Assembly (NCBI RefSeq): GCF_018343695.1
Contig: NZ_JAGYPJ010000001.1
Coordinates: forward strand, 3,346,511-3,410,510
Source of the DNA: Lederbergia citrisecunda
GTDB lineage: Bacteria > Bacillota > Bacilli > Bacillales > Bacillaceae_C
DNA: 64,000 nt
Reading direction: 5' to 3'
Position numbers and translations under genes: made by a program. Below are positions 51,267-60,384 of this stretch, piece by piece. The notes under the pieces were generated by a model. That model saw nothing but the letters and a program-made list of their open reading frames with translations, searched no databases and had not been told where the DNA came from. Within the stretch, counting starts at the first letter, position 1. Each line of letters starts with the position of its first letter.

Positions 51267-51896
51267 ATGGATAGTAATGTGAAGCCATCGGTGGAGCGGA
51301 TTCGTCTCGCCGGTCTTGCGTGCCTCACTGGCGGGTTACTGTGGGCGATTCTTGTTATCGTCAGTCCTCTAGAGACTGTACCTCCAATATTCACTGGTTT
51401 ACTGATACCTTTGCCGATGTTGATTTGCTTGGCATGTGGTCCGCTGGGACTTTTTATACTCCGTGCTATTGGGAAGGGTCGGATTAGGTGGGTCGGACTC
51501 ATCGGCACGTCTATCACTCTACTAGGGATTTGTTCTTATCTGGCAGCTACCTTGTCAAAATACATCGTAGGGTACGAGGTGGAGTTCTTTTATCCCGTAG
51601 GTGCATTGTTGCTTGGAGTCGGAATGCTAATGCTCGGGATTGCGGTGTTCGTAGCACGAAGTCTAACGGGGTGGCATAGAATGGCGCCGCTTTTCGTCGG
51701 GGTATACTACGTAGCAATGATCCCGTTCCAAATCGTCTTCTTTATTATCCCTAACGGGGAACCTTCACCAATACTGCTCGGGATCTGGAGTATCCCATGG
51801 ATTCTACTCGGATATGCCATTTGGTCTAGTGCTTCTTCATTCGAACGTTTATCCACGGGTGGGAACGTTAGCACTGCGGGGGGAAATGGTAAATAA
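51267..51896 (+). CDS. Five/six-helix membrane protein of unknown function
   Basis: A 209-aa integral membrane protein. Hydrophobic helices cover residues about 15-190 (LACLTGGLLWAILVIVSPL, LIPLPMLICLACGPLGLFIL, WVGLIGTSITLLGICSYLAA and more), with short basic loops. The C-terminus is a Ser/Gly tail. I do not recognise the family. The AAAGGAGGG site 8 nt before the ATG is strong. G+C content is higher than that of the neighbouring genes, so recent acquisition is possible. Confidence 0.7.
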   Translation: MDSNVKPSVERIRLAGLACLTGGLLWAILVIVSPLETVPPIFTGLLIPLPMLICLACGPLGLFILRAIGKGRIRWVGLIGTSITLLGICSYLAATLSKYIVGYEVEFFYPVGALLLGVGMLMLGIAVFVARSLTGWHRMAPLFVGVYYVAMIPFQIVFFIIPNGEPSPILLGIWSIPWILLGYAIWSSASSFERLSTGGNVSTAGGNGK

Positions 51897-51936
51897 GGTA
51901 AGGATTAGTAAGGGGTGTGATTCTCCTTACCTTTTT
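51897..51936 (+). terminator. Terminator of the membrane protein gene
   Basis: GGTAAGGA pairs with TCCTTACC, followed by TTTTT. Confidence 0.85.
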
Positions 51937-52051
51937 CATGAACCCTTTATACTTCTGTTATTTCATTTAACATGATTTCGTTATATCACTTATTTCTGAC
52001 TTCCTTTTATTCTAATTGGCTTAAAAAGTATATACTGGAGGGGAAACAAAT

Positions 52052-52633
52052 ATGACGTTGAATCAGGTTGTTCGCACTTTTGCTATCATAGGAATCATTG
52101 CCTCCATCGCAAATATCGCCTCGATTACTTATGCATATATCAATCCTGAAACAAATGTCACTAACATTATTGATGCCTTTGTGTCCAGCCTTGTTTTCAT
52201 CGGTTTGATTTGTTCTTACTTGGTGCAGACTAAAGATCTTGGAGGATTTGGTTTAATCAGCTTTATCATCTTATCTATTGGTTTTATTCTGGTTTGTGGT
52301 TTGGAATGGACGATCACTTTTGCTGGACCTGTAATGGAATCACTTTCTCCATCTTTAAATTTCGATAATCTACCATCTCCGTTAATTGAAGGAATGGCTA
52401 CTTCCTTTCTCACATTCAATCTCGGTTTACTTTTTTTTGGTATTTCTCTTCTAAAGTCAAGCAAAATTTCACGCTGGCCAGGTCTTCTCTTTATCATCGC
52501 AATTGCTGCCAACTTTGCCCCGCCAATGGACGATAAGGCTTGGTACTTCATCAATATTTCAATCATCTGGATATGTTGGAAAGTATGGACACGCAAAGTA
52601 ACAGCCGTTCCGGAGTCATTGAATAGTGAATAA
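52052..52633 (+). CDS. Small multi-pass membrane protein of unknown function
   Basis: A 193-aa integral membrane protein with about six helices (TFAIIGIIASIANIASITYAYI, AFVSSLVFIGLICSYL, LISFIILSIGFILVCGLEW and so on). It lacks recognised motifs. TGGAGGGG lies 9 nt before the ATG. Similar in size to the protein encoded just upstream but not obviously homologous; each has its own terminator, so the pair need not be co-expressed. Confidence 0.7.
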   Translation: MTLNQVVRTFAIIGIIASIANIASITYAYINPETNVTNIIDAFVSSLVFIGLICSYLVQTKDLGGFGLISFIILSIGFILVCGLEWTITFAGPVMESLSPSLNFDNLPSPLIEGMATSFLTFNLGLLFFGISLLKSSKISRWPGLLFIIAIAANFAPPMDDKAWYFINISIIWICWKVWTRKVTAVPESLNSE

Positions 52634-52726
52634 ACTAAAAAATCTATGTTCATTTTCTTAGGTAAATAAAGAGACGGTCCTCAGGTACCCTTGTAAAGGA
52701 CATTTTAAAAAGACTAGGCAACTGTT

Positions 52727-52771
52727 AAAAGGTGATCTCTGTATTGAGCGAGAGCAGGGGTCATCTTTTTT
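52727..52771 (+). terminator. Terminator, imperfect stem
   Basis: AAAGGTGATCTCTG pairs with CAGGGGTCATCTTT using G-T pairs, followed by TTT. Confidence 0.65.
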
Positions 52772-52906
52772 AATTCCAATGATAAGGGCATTGTTAAATG
52801 GCAAAACAAATAAAAAAGGAGAGAAATCATCATAAGACAATTGCTTCTCTCCTGAGGGAAATTTATCCTTAACTGTTTATACTATTATAATTTTTATATC
52901 TTTTTT

Positions 52907-52960
52907 TAAAAAACCTCATTTACTTATGGTAAGGTTCATCGTAACATATCCAAATGAAGT
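52907..52960 (+). repeat. Dispersed GGTACGGTTCAC repeat, copy 11
   Basis: AAAAAACCTCATTTACTTAT then GGTAAGGTTCATCGTAAC and CAAATGAAG. Confidence 0.8.
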
Positions 52961-52976
52961 AAGTTCTAATTTCCTT

Positions 52977-55900
52977 TTACACCATCAATATTTCCCGTAT
53001 ATCCTCTTCGGTCAGAGTCGATAGTGCCTTATCTTCAGAATCGATCACTTCTTCAATTAAATGGCGCTTTTGCTCCTGCAGCACATTCATTTTTTCTTCA
53101 ATTGTACCTTTCGCTACGAGCTTGATGACCTCTACAGTGTTTTTCTGACCGATGCGATGAGCTCGGTCTGCTGCTTGTTCCTCCACGGCAGGATTCCACC
53201 AAGAGTCATATAGGATCACGGTATCTGCACCCGTCAAATTAAGGCCCGTACCCCCAGCTTTCAATGAAATGAGGAATAAATGGCGTTCGCCTGCATTAAA
53301 TCGATTAGCAATATTCAATCTTTCTTCTGATGGGGTTTGTCCATCCAGGTAGAAAAAAGGCAAGCCTTGAAACGCTAACTCTCTCCCAATGATCTGGAGC
53401 ATTTTTGTAAACTGCGAGAAGATTAATACCCTTCTTCCGGAAAGCTGAGATTCCTTTACAATCTGCATAAGCTGTTCCAATTTCGCCGAGCTTCCTTTAT
53501 AACCGTCTACAAACAATGCAGGATGACAGCAAATCTGCCGAAGCCGAGTCAATCCCGCCAAGATTTTGATACGATTTTTCCGAAGTGTGTCTTTGTCTAA
53601 ATGTTTCAGAGTCTCGTGCTTAAGCTTGGCTAAATAAGCAGCATACAGCTTCTTTTGATCAGGAAGGAGTTCCACTGTTTCTCTCGACTCAATTTTTTCA
53701 GGAAGCTCTGAAAGCACGCCCTCTTTCAACCTACGAAGTAAAAACGGACGAATCCGCCGTGCAACTTGTTTATTCGTGAGTGAACTATATTCCTTTAACC
53801 CTTGGAAAAGTTCAGGAAAGACAATATGAAAAATAGACCAAAGCTCTTCAAGTGCATTTTCAACCGGTGTACCCGTAAGTGCAAAGCGATGATCCGCCTG
53901 GATTTTTTTCACCGCTCTCGCAATCTGTGTCGTAGGATTTTTAAAGACTTGGGCCTCGTCGAAAAAAACAGTGTGAAAAACTTGTTTCTCAAACCAAAGA
54001 ATGTCCTTACGCAACAGAGTATAGGAGGTGATGATAACGTCCTTGTCTAATGCGTCTTCCTGTAAATTTATTCTCTCTTTTTTATGGCCGTCTATGATTA
54101 CGACTTGTACATCAGGGGTAAATTTAACGAATTCACTATACCAGTTATACAAAAGTGAAGATGGACAGACAATCAGGACAGGGTGTTTCTTGGTACGGAT
54201 GTCAGCGATCTCAGACAGAATGAATGTAATGCTTTGCAGCGTTTTACCCAACCCCATATCATCCGCAAGAATTCCTCCAAAGCCATATTTAGCGAGTGTT
54301 TTCATCCATTTAAAACCATTCTTTTGGTAATCTCGCAACACAGCTTGTAAGCTTTCAGGCACCTCGAACTCGAGTTCTTCTAACTTATAGATGTTTTCTA
54401 AAAACTGACGGAAAGATTTTTCCAGCTTAAATATATGATCATCACTTACAGAATCTAGAAGCCGAAGGCCTTGGACGACATGTACATTTAAGCCATTTTC
54501 CAAATCTTCCGGTTGTGTCGGAATCTTCCTCAAAAATTGATTTACTTCCTCAAATTCCCTTGTCGTAAGAGAGAGCAGTGATCCGTCCCGGAGACGAAAA
54601 TACTTCCGTTTTTCCTCTAAAGCCAATAAAATTTCACGAATATGCTTTTCGAAAATCCCGTCCATTTCAAATTTGAATTCCAGCCAATTCATCCGATCCT
54701 TATGGACCTTCACCCTTATCCGCGGGCGTGGATTTTCTCTGAAGATGCGATTTCTCACTGCCGTCGTTGCATATAGCTGTACAAGTTTATTCATTTTCGG
54801 AACGATTTGGTACAAAAATTCAAATTCCAACTCCTCGTTTTGCAAAAAATAGCCACTTTCGGTCTTAGTAAACGAGCTTTCCTCCATAATCTTTAAAATC
54901 GTATTCTCCTTTTCCACATCTCTTATAAGAATGGGATTTATTAGGAATTCACGGCTTTCTAATGGGTTAATCACAATATTCCCATAGTGAAACTCGAGCC
55001 CAGCTAGAAGCCGATTTTTCACACGATCTAAATAGAGCTTGGCAATGAGAGGTGTCTCTTCAAGCATTTTAGAAATAGCGCTAGGAAGATGAACATTGCC
55101 TAACTTTTTCAAACCTGGTATCACTTTTTCTATGAAAACATGTAATTGCTTCTGAGGCACTGAAAATTCATTCGTCCCTGAAGTTTCTAGCATTTGTTTT
55201 AGCTCAATTAAACGATTAAAGTCCTCATTTTCCAATCGAATGAATTTTCCTTCAGACAACACATACCCATATGATTTCAACACTTGTATCTGATCCAAAC
55301 CATTTACCTTAAGCTTGTAGCCACCTCCCTCATCTAGAAAGTGAAACTGTAGTGGCAATGGTTCTTTCGATAAGTGAATTCCATCAAACGAATGCCCATT
55401 GTACTCCAACGTTACCGATGGTGCTTTTGTTAGTAAAAGCATAAGCCGCTCCCAGGAAGATGGTGGAATGAGTATGGTTTGATAGTGGGATGTGTAAGCA
55501 GCGTTGTTCTGACGGTTCTCAAAATAAACGGTTTCATCATCCATCACTTGAATGAGCTGTTGAATGACAGCATCTGTTTCTTTTTGAAAGCAATGCAAGC
55601 TTGGATCATAGGTGAAAGAAGAGGAAATCACACATGTATTTCCTTTCTTTACATGCTCCAGAAAATCGCGAATATTTTCGATTATTATCGATTCTAGCAG
55701 TGCTTCAATTCCGATCATTTGTTGTTCATTACCAATCTGGACGGGTTTACAGATAAATTCTAAATAAATCACTTTTCTTTTTTCAAAGTGAAGCTGTTGC
55801 CCGCTTTTTCGTACAGGGTTTTCATTGAAAAGTGTCATTAAACCATCTGTCAGCACTTGATTTGTTGAAACGCCAGTATGATCAATAGTCGGGATACTTC

Positions 55901-56186
55901 CCTGACGTTGATGCTCGTATATCGCGAGTAAAACAGCCGCAATATGCTGGCAATCCCGCTTAAAGGAAGCAAGTTTTGGGCAGCTGCATGACGAATGAAA
56001 ATCCCCTTCTGAAAGGTTTTTGATCGTCACATGGAAATCTTCTGTCCCTTTAACCGTTGCCTCACATCTATCAGAACTATAGTGTTCAAATATAACTTTA
56101 TTCGATCGATAAAAGGAGTCTCCTCTTTTGAAGGAGACCGTCCCGCAGATTTCTTGAATGATCTTTTGATTTACTTTGATATCCAA
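52977..56186 (-). CDS. SNF2/RapA-type DNA helicase with SWIM zinc finger
   Basis: A 1069-aa ATP-dependent DNA translocase. An N-terminal SWIM finger (CSCPKLASFKRDCQHIAAVLL, about residues 58-78) is followed by about 500 residues of SNF2-associated region, then the helicase core: GFGGILADDMGLGKTLQSI (Walker A, about 630), VFFDEAQVFKN (DEXX box as DEAQ), FALTGTPVENAL, and in the second lobe RVLIFSQFTKML, AGGTGLNLTGADTV and QAADRAHRIGQKNTVEV. The Bacillus relative is YwqA; such proteins are linked to remodelling of stalled RNA polymerase or nucleoprotein. The start is TTG with AAGGGG upstream. Confidence 0.9.
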   Translation of the reverse strand: MDIKVNQKIIQEICGTVSFKRGDSFYRSNKVIFEHYSSDRCEATVKGTEDFHVTIKNLSEGDFHSSCSCPKLASFKRDCQHIAAVLLAIYEHQRQGSIPTIDHTGVSTNQVLTDGLMTLFNENPVRKSGQQLHFEKRKVIYLEFICKPVQIGNEQQMIGIEALLESIIIENIRDFLEHVKKGNTCVISSSFTYDPSLHCFQKETDAVIQQLIQVMDDETVYFENRQNNAAYTSHYQTILIPPSSWERLMLLLTKAPSVTLEYNGHSFDGIHLSKEPLPLQFHFLDEGGGYKLKVNGLDQIQVLKSYGYVLSEGKFIRLENEDFNRLIELKQMLETSGTNEFSVPQKQLHVFIEKVIPGLKKLGNVHLPSAISKMLEETPLIAKLYLDRVKNRLLAGLEFHYGNIVINPLESREFLINPILIRDVEKENTILKIMEESSFTKTESGYFLQNEELEFEFLYQIVPKMNKLVQLYATTAVRNRIFRENPRPRIRVKVHKDRMNWLEFKFEMDGIFEKHIREILLALEEKRKYFRLRDGSLLSLTTREFEEVNQFLRKIPTQPEDLENGLNVHVVQGLRLLDSVSDDHIFKLEKSFRQFLENIYKLEELEFEVPESLQAVLRDYQKNGFKWMKTLAKYGFGGILADDMGLGKTLQSITFILSEIADIRTKKHPVLIVCPSSLLYNWYSEFVKFTPDVQVVIIDGHKKERINLQEDALDKDVIITSYTLLRKDILWFEKQVFHTVFFDEAQVFKNPTTQIARAVKKIQADHRFALTGTPVENALEELWSIFHIVFPELFQGLKEYSSLTNKQVARRIRPFLLRRLKEGVLSELPEKIESRETVELLPDQKKLYAAYLAKLKHETLKHLDKDTLRKNRIKILAGLTRLRQICCHPALFVDGYKGSSAKLEQLMQIVKESQLSGRRVLIFSQFTKMLQIIGRELAFQGLPFFYLDGQTPSEERLNIANRFNAGERHLFLISLKAGGTGLNLTGADTVILYDSWWNPAVEEQAADRAHRIGQKNTVEVIKLVAKGTIEEKMNVLQEQKRHLIEEVIDSEDKALSTLTEEDIREILMV

Positions 56187-56437
56187 AGAACTTACCCCTT
56201 CCTCCGGAAACTGTAATTATGAAGATTTTATCATATTATTTCCATGAGCCTGTACCTATAGCATCGTTCCGCCAGGTCATTATTTTTTAATGGTGCTATT
56301 GCACTAATCAAAAAATATATATAATAAGAGACTTTTTACCTAAAGAAAAATGAAATCTGACATGTAAATAACCATATTTTTTTGAATCATAAACTAAGGA
56401 ATCGTATCAGATACCAAAAATGTCTGGGGAGAGGGTT

Positions 56438-57658
56438 TTGGCGAAACTAAAAGCGTTGGAAGAAAAACATTTTATATTAGCTTTATTATTTGCTGGATGG
56501 TCGCTTGGAAATTTAGATCGCTTTGTGATGAACTATGCTGTCATTTCCATTACTAAAGATTTACAGCTTAGTGCTGCTTCAACAGGAATATTGCTTAGTA
56601 GTTTTTTTGCAGGATATGCATTGATGCAAATTCCTGGGGGCTGGTTAGCAGATCGTTATGGTTCAAGGAAAGTTCTGCTAACAGCAATAATCATGTGGTC
56701 AATTTTCACTGTCTTAACAGGGATGGCTTGGTCATTAGCTTCCATATTAATCATTCGTTTTTTGTTTGGCATTGGAGAAGGGGGCTATATGCCAGCTGGA
56801 TCAAAGCTTATTGCCCAAACCTTCCCATTTTCGGAAAGAGGAAGAGCAATGTCCATCGTTCTTTCCTCAGGGGCATTTTTAGGGATTTTTTCACCCATAT
56901 TTGCAACGACCATGATGTCTACCATTGGGTGGCGAATGATGTTTTGGATCATTGGCGGAATTGGAATTGTTTTAGCGGCTATGTTTTGGTATTACATAAA
57001 GGATCCTAAACCTGTTGTAGAGGATGTCAAAGAAGAAGGAAATCATCAACAGTCAACATCCTTGCTTCAGCTTTTAAGGTACCCCATAATATGGATCTTG
57101 TTCATAGCTTCTTTTAGTGTAAATGCTATTAACTGGGGACTTTTATCGTGGATGCCAACATATTTAGTAAACGTTCGAGGACTAGAATTACTTGAATTAG
57201 GCTGGATTGCTGCAATTCCAGGATTATCAGCAATTATCGGAACATTTGGAGCCGGTTATATTTTAGATAAATTACCAAAGGGAAAAGAATATATTTACGG
57301 TATCATTAGTGCTGCTTGTGTTAGTATTTTGCTTTATCTTATGTTTAAAGCAAACAGTGTCACTGAATTCATGATTTATCAAACAATTATCATGATTTTT
57401 GGTGCATTTATTATCATTTTTCTTCCTACGAATGTACTAAAGACAGTGCCTTCACAAATTGTCGGTTCTACAATGGGATTTGTTAGTTTCGGCGGACAGC
57501 TTGCAGGTTTTGTAACCCCCATTGCCATTGGATTCATAGTTGAATTATCAAGAGGCTCTTTTGATACAGCGTTCTGGCTCCTAATTGGGTTTGCCATCAT
57601 TTGTACACTATCATTTATTTCTTTAATGATAAAAGATCGAGATATTCATCATATATAA
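56438..57658 (+). CDS. MFS transporter, anion:cation symporter (ACS) type
   Basis: A 406-aa, 12-helix transporter. NLDRFVMNYAVISI in helix 1 and GGWLADRYGSRKVLL between helices 2 and 3 are the ACS-family signatures, as in galactonate, glucarate and hexuronate carriers. The second-half motif GAGYILDKLPKGK is also present. A sugar-acid or other organic anion is the probable substrate. The TTG at 56438 is preferred, 6 nt after GGAG; the ATG at 56420 has no ribosome site. It stands alone, with no catabolic gene beside it. Confidence 0.82.
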   Translation: MAKLKALEEKHFILALLFAGWSLGNLDRFVMNYAVISITKDLQLSAASTGILLSSFFAGYALMQIPGGWLADRYGSRKVLLTAIIMWSIFTVLTGMAWSLASILIIRFLFGIGEGGYMPAGSKLIAQTFPFSERGRAMSIVLSSGAFLGIFSPIFATTMMSTIGWRMMFWIIGGIGIVLAAMFWYYIKDPKPVVEDVKEEGNHQQSTSLLQLLRYPIIWILFIASFSVNAINWGLLSWMPTYLVNVRGLELLELGWIAAIPGLSAIIGTFGAGYILDKLPKGKEYIYGIISAACVSILLYLMFKANSVTEFMIYQTIIMIFGAFIIIFLPTNVLKTVPSQIVGSTMGFVSFGGQLAGFVTPIAIGFIVELSRGSFDTAFWLLIGFAIICTLSFISLMIKDRDIHHI

Positions 57659-57872
57659 AATACTTCTAGCCGCCTAATTTACTTGTAGGACGTAGTTATA
57701 TGGTTTTAACAACTGGCGGGGTAACGATCGATGTCATAAAGCATTAATCGAAAACCAAGGTAAAGAAAAAAACATAAAAGTGAGCCACTCCCCCCTACCA
57801 AATCAAGATTGAAGCAAAGTAAGAATATTATCAATGAATGTCGTGTGGTAGGTTCAATGGAAATTCAGGGTG

Positions 57873-58016
57873 GTGTATTCCCGTTCAAGCAGGGTCTATT
57901 CTCGTTCAGGTGGGATCCATTCCCGTTCAGACGGGTTCTATTCTTGTTCGGAAAGGTTCTATTCCCGTTCAAGAGGGTTCTATTCCCGTTCAAGAGGGTT
58001 CTATTCCCGTTCGGGC
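57873..58016. repeat. 21-bp tandem repeat, seven units
   Basis: Units start at 57873, 57894, 57915, 57936, 57957, 57978 and 57999, each near TTCTATTCCCGTTCAAGAGG plus G. Units 5 and 6 are identical, and the last is partial and diverged. The final unit supplies the stop codon and last few codons of the PP2C-like gene on the minus strand. Confidence 0.9.
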
Positions 58017-58843
58017 ACTCCAAAACGAATATACGTCCGATCATCAAAGGAAAGATTACCTTTTTGCAGTCCTTTAGATGCGATGTATTCTCGGAAACAG
58101 AGCGGATCTTTTTCTAGTAATTCTTTTAGCTCTTGTTCGGATTCTTCAAGGGTTGGACGCAACACTGGATATCCATCTGATGCTAAGATAATCGATTTCG
58201 TTCCGACTGGAACAGGAATGATTTGAATTCTAGATTCATCCACCGGGAAGCCATTGATCACTTCATAACCAAATTGATTGTATGGATCGTTTTGTAACTG
58301 ATATTGCTGCTTGATCAGTGGTCGAATGAATTCCCAGCCAGTATCGTGCTCTAACAAATCATTAATGGTCTTTCCTTTTTTTATTTCTGCTTCCAAGTAC
58401 AAAGCACGGGCCCTACCTGTAATATCATCAATGATTTTATCATTCTTATAAAGAGTGCCATCCATCATACATTGGGAATCGCCAATCTGCCAGATTTCAC
58501 GATAAAAATGACTATAGCAAATCAGACAAGCCGAAGGGGCCATCCAAGCATTCTCTTGAATTTCCTTTAGAAGGCCGAGTCTCTCATAAACAGTGAGAAG
58601 ATTGTGGTTGATTCTTTCCAATAATTGAGGAAGTGTAATATCCGCTTCTGCCTCCAATAAGCTTGTTTGAATCACCTCTGCAGCCAATCTTCCAGGCGTT
58701 TTTCCTTCCATTAATTGACCTGTTATATTAGTTGCACCATCAATAACCGCGACAAAGTGGTCATTGGTAACATACAAATCCTCACACAAATCAGGGTTCC
58801 CCCTTTTTCCTTCGTTCCATAACTCAATGATTGAAATGGTCAT
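58001..58843 (-). CDS. PP2C-like protein phosphatase-family protein
   Basis: A 280-aa cytosolic protein with the PP2C metal-binding pattern in order: NPDLCEDLYVTNDHFVAVIDGATN (EDXXXV and the DGXXN-type metal aspartate), IWQIGDSQCMM (GDS), KSIILASDGYPVL (SDG) and NLSFDDRTYIRF (DDRT). These are motifs 1, 2, 8 and 11 of the family, so metal-dependent phosphatase activity on a phosphoprotein or small molecule is plausible. The ATG at 58843 has AGGTGA 8 nt upstream; an in-frame GTG at 58855 overlaps it. The last codons, GVPERE then TAG, lie inside the tandem repeat. Confidence 0.75.
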   Translation of the reverse strand: MTISIIELWNEGKRGNPDLCEDLYVTNDHFVAVIDGATNITGQLMEGKTPGRLAAEVIQTSLLEAEADITLPQLLERINHNLLTVYERLGLLKEIQENAWMAPSACLICYSHFYREIWQIGDSQCMMDGTLYKNDKIIDDITGRARALYLEAEIKKGKTINDLLEHDTGWEFIRPLIKQQYQLQNDPYNQFGYEVINGFPVDESRIQIIPVPVGTKSIILASDGYPVLRPTLEESEQELKELLEKDPLCFREYIASKGLQKGNLSFDDRTYIRFGVPERE

Positions 58844-59097
58844 TTTCTTCATCACCTACTTCGGATTTTCATTCAATCGCAAAAGTTTTCACCAATTTTG
58901 TACGAGCTAATTCATCCCTCCGCATTGATTGGAAGCCTGCATAACATTTTTTATCAGGTTGGAATCAATTATATTCAACCTCTATCTTACCAGCAGTAGT
59001 AATTCCCCTGTTCTACCTTTATCAATCAATCGAGATAAACTCACTTCTATTATTTTATACATATTATACCATTATCATATCCATCGTTTTAAAAAGC

Positions 59098-59133
59098 AAA
59101 AAGACCTCTCACAAATTGAGAAGCCTTTTTCAA
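59098..59133 (-). terminator. Terminator of the metNPQ operon
   Basis: GGCTTCTCA pairs with TGAGAGGTC (G-T pair included), followed by TTTTTGC on the minus strand. Confidence 0.75.
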
Positions 59134-59162
59134 TAGAATTATAGAGCATATATATTTATTAC

Positions 59163-60365
59163 TTATTTTTTCTTTTCAGCCAATGCACGTTCGTGTTCTT
59201 TCTTCACTTTATGCAATAGCACGGAATCCGTCAACAAACGGTAACCTGTTGCTGCGAGGGCCTTGGCACCTTTGATGAGTGCTTCATTGCCAAGCTCGGA
59301 TTTCGCACATTCACGGAATTCGTCTGTATGAGCAATCAGATCATCTGGACCAATTTTGATGTGTGGGTGAGCTGTTGGTACAGCGTAACTGATGTTTCCT
59401 GCATCAGTGGAACCTTTACCAGTCGATTTTTCCGTATGAACGGTCTCCCCAACGGCTTCCAACTCTTCGTGAAGAACGCTATCCAATACAGAGTTCAGAA
59501 CAAAATCCTGAACCTCGTTCTGGAAACGTTCAACTTTTACTTTCGCTCCAGTGGCGAGACCTGCTCCTTCCGCAATAGCACGGATTTTATTTGCCACTTC
59601 TTCCGTCCGCTTCCATGTGCTTGCTCGGATGTAGAAACGGGCGGAAGCGTATTCCGGAATGATGTTCGGTGCATCTCCGCCATGCGTGATGATGCCATGG
59701 ATCCGTACGTCCGTCGGCAATTGCTGGCGAAGTGCGCTGATGCCGTTGAATAAAAGGATGACTGCATCCAACGCATTGATTCCCTTTTCGGGTGAAGCAG
59801 CAGCATGGGCCGCTTTCCCGTAGAAATGGAAATCAAGTGGGTCGACGGCAAGCGTCTCACCTGTCAACGATGTCCTGCCTGATGGGTGGATCATGAGCGC
59901 AACATCGATATCTTCCAGGAAGCCGTGTTTGACGAAACTCCCTTTCGCACTGCCGTTCGGACCACCTTCTTCTGCAGGAGTTCCGAGAACCGCCACACGT
60001 CCACCTGTTTCTAATAATACTTGTGAAAGGGCGATGCCCGCAGCGACGCTTGTCGTACCGATAATGTTGTGGCCGCAAGCATGTCCGAGTCCCGGAAGTG
60101 CGTCATACTCAGCAAGAAATGCGATCGTCGGACCTGGAACGCCGCTATCTTTCACTGCAAAGAATGATGTTTCGTGGCCAGCAACTGCCGTCTGTACCTC
60201 AAACCCTGCTTCCGCCAATGTATCTACATGGCGCTTGCTCGCAAAAAATTCTTGGTTCCCGATTTCCGGATTTGCATGGATGACCTGGCTCGTCTCAATA
60301 TACTTCTCACGATTGGTTTCAATGGATTCATTAATCAAATCAAGACCGTTCAATACTGTGCTCAT
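59163..60365 (-). CDS. M20-family metallopeptidase/N-acyl amino acid amidohydrolase
   Basis: A zinc amidohydrolase of 400 aa. Metal site: DALPGLGHACGHNIIGTTS (His), GTPAEEGGPNGSAKGSF (Glu-Glu) and the C-terminal AHPHIKIG. The dimerisation lid contains DFHFYGKAAHAAASPEKGINALDA. Length and motifs fit M20D enzymes of the IAA-amino acid hydrolase/carboxypeptidase type. It starts 20 bp after the metQ stop, with AAAGGAGG 8 nt upstream, so it belongs to the SAM-riboswitch operon and probably releases methionine or another sulfur amino acid from an acylated form. Confidence 0.85.
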   Translation of the reverse strand: MSTVLNGLDLINESIETNREKYIETSQVIHANPEIGNQEFFASKRHVDTLAEAGFEVQTAVAGHETSFFAVKDSGVPGPTIAFLAEYDALPGLGHACGHNIIGTTSVAAGIALSQVLLETGGRVAVLGTPAEEGGPNGSAKGSFVKHGFLEDIDVALMIHPSGRTSLTGETLAVDPLDFHFYGKAAHAAASPEKGINALDAVILLFNGISALRQQLPTDVRIHGIITHGGDAPNIIPEYASARFYIRASTWKRTEEVANKIRAIAEGAGLATGAKVKVERFQNEVQDFVLNSVLDSVLHEELEAVGETVHTEKSTGKGSTDAGNISYAVPTAHPHIKIGPDDLIAHTDEFRECAKSELGNEALIKGAKALAATGYRLLTDSVLLHKVKKEHERALAEKKK

Positions 60366-60384
60366 TTCCGCTTCCTCCTTTGAA

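Noticed and set aside
57873-58016. CRISPR array
   Set aside because: The units are contiguous 21-bp tandem copies without spacers, and no cas genes are present.
57809-58226. Plus-strand frames of 79-118 codons over the 21-bp repeat
   Set aside because: The period is a multiple of three, so frames stay open by chance; they run antisense into the PP2C-like gene and have no ribosome site.
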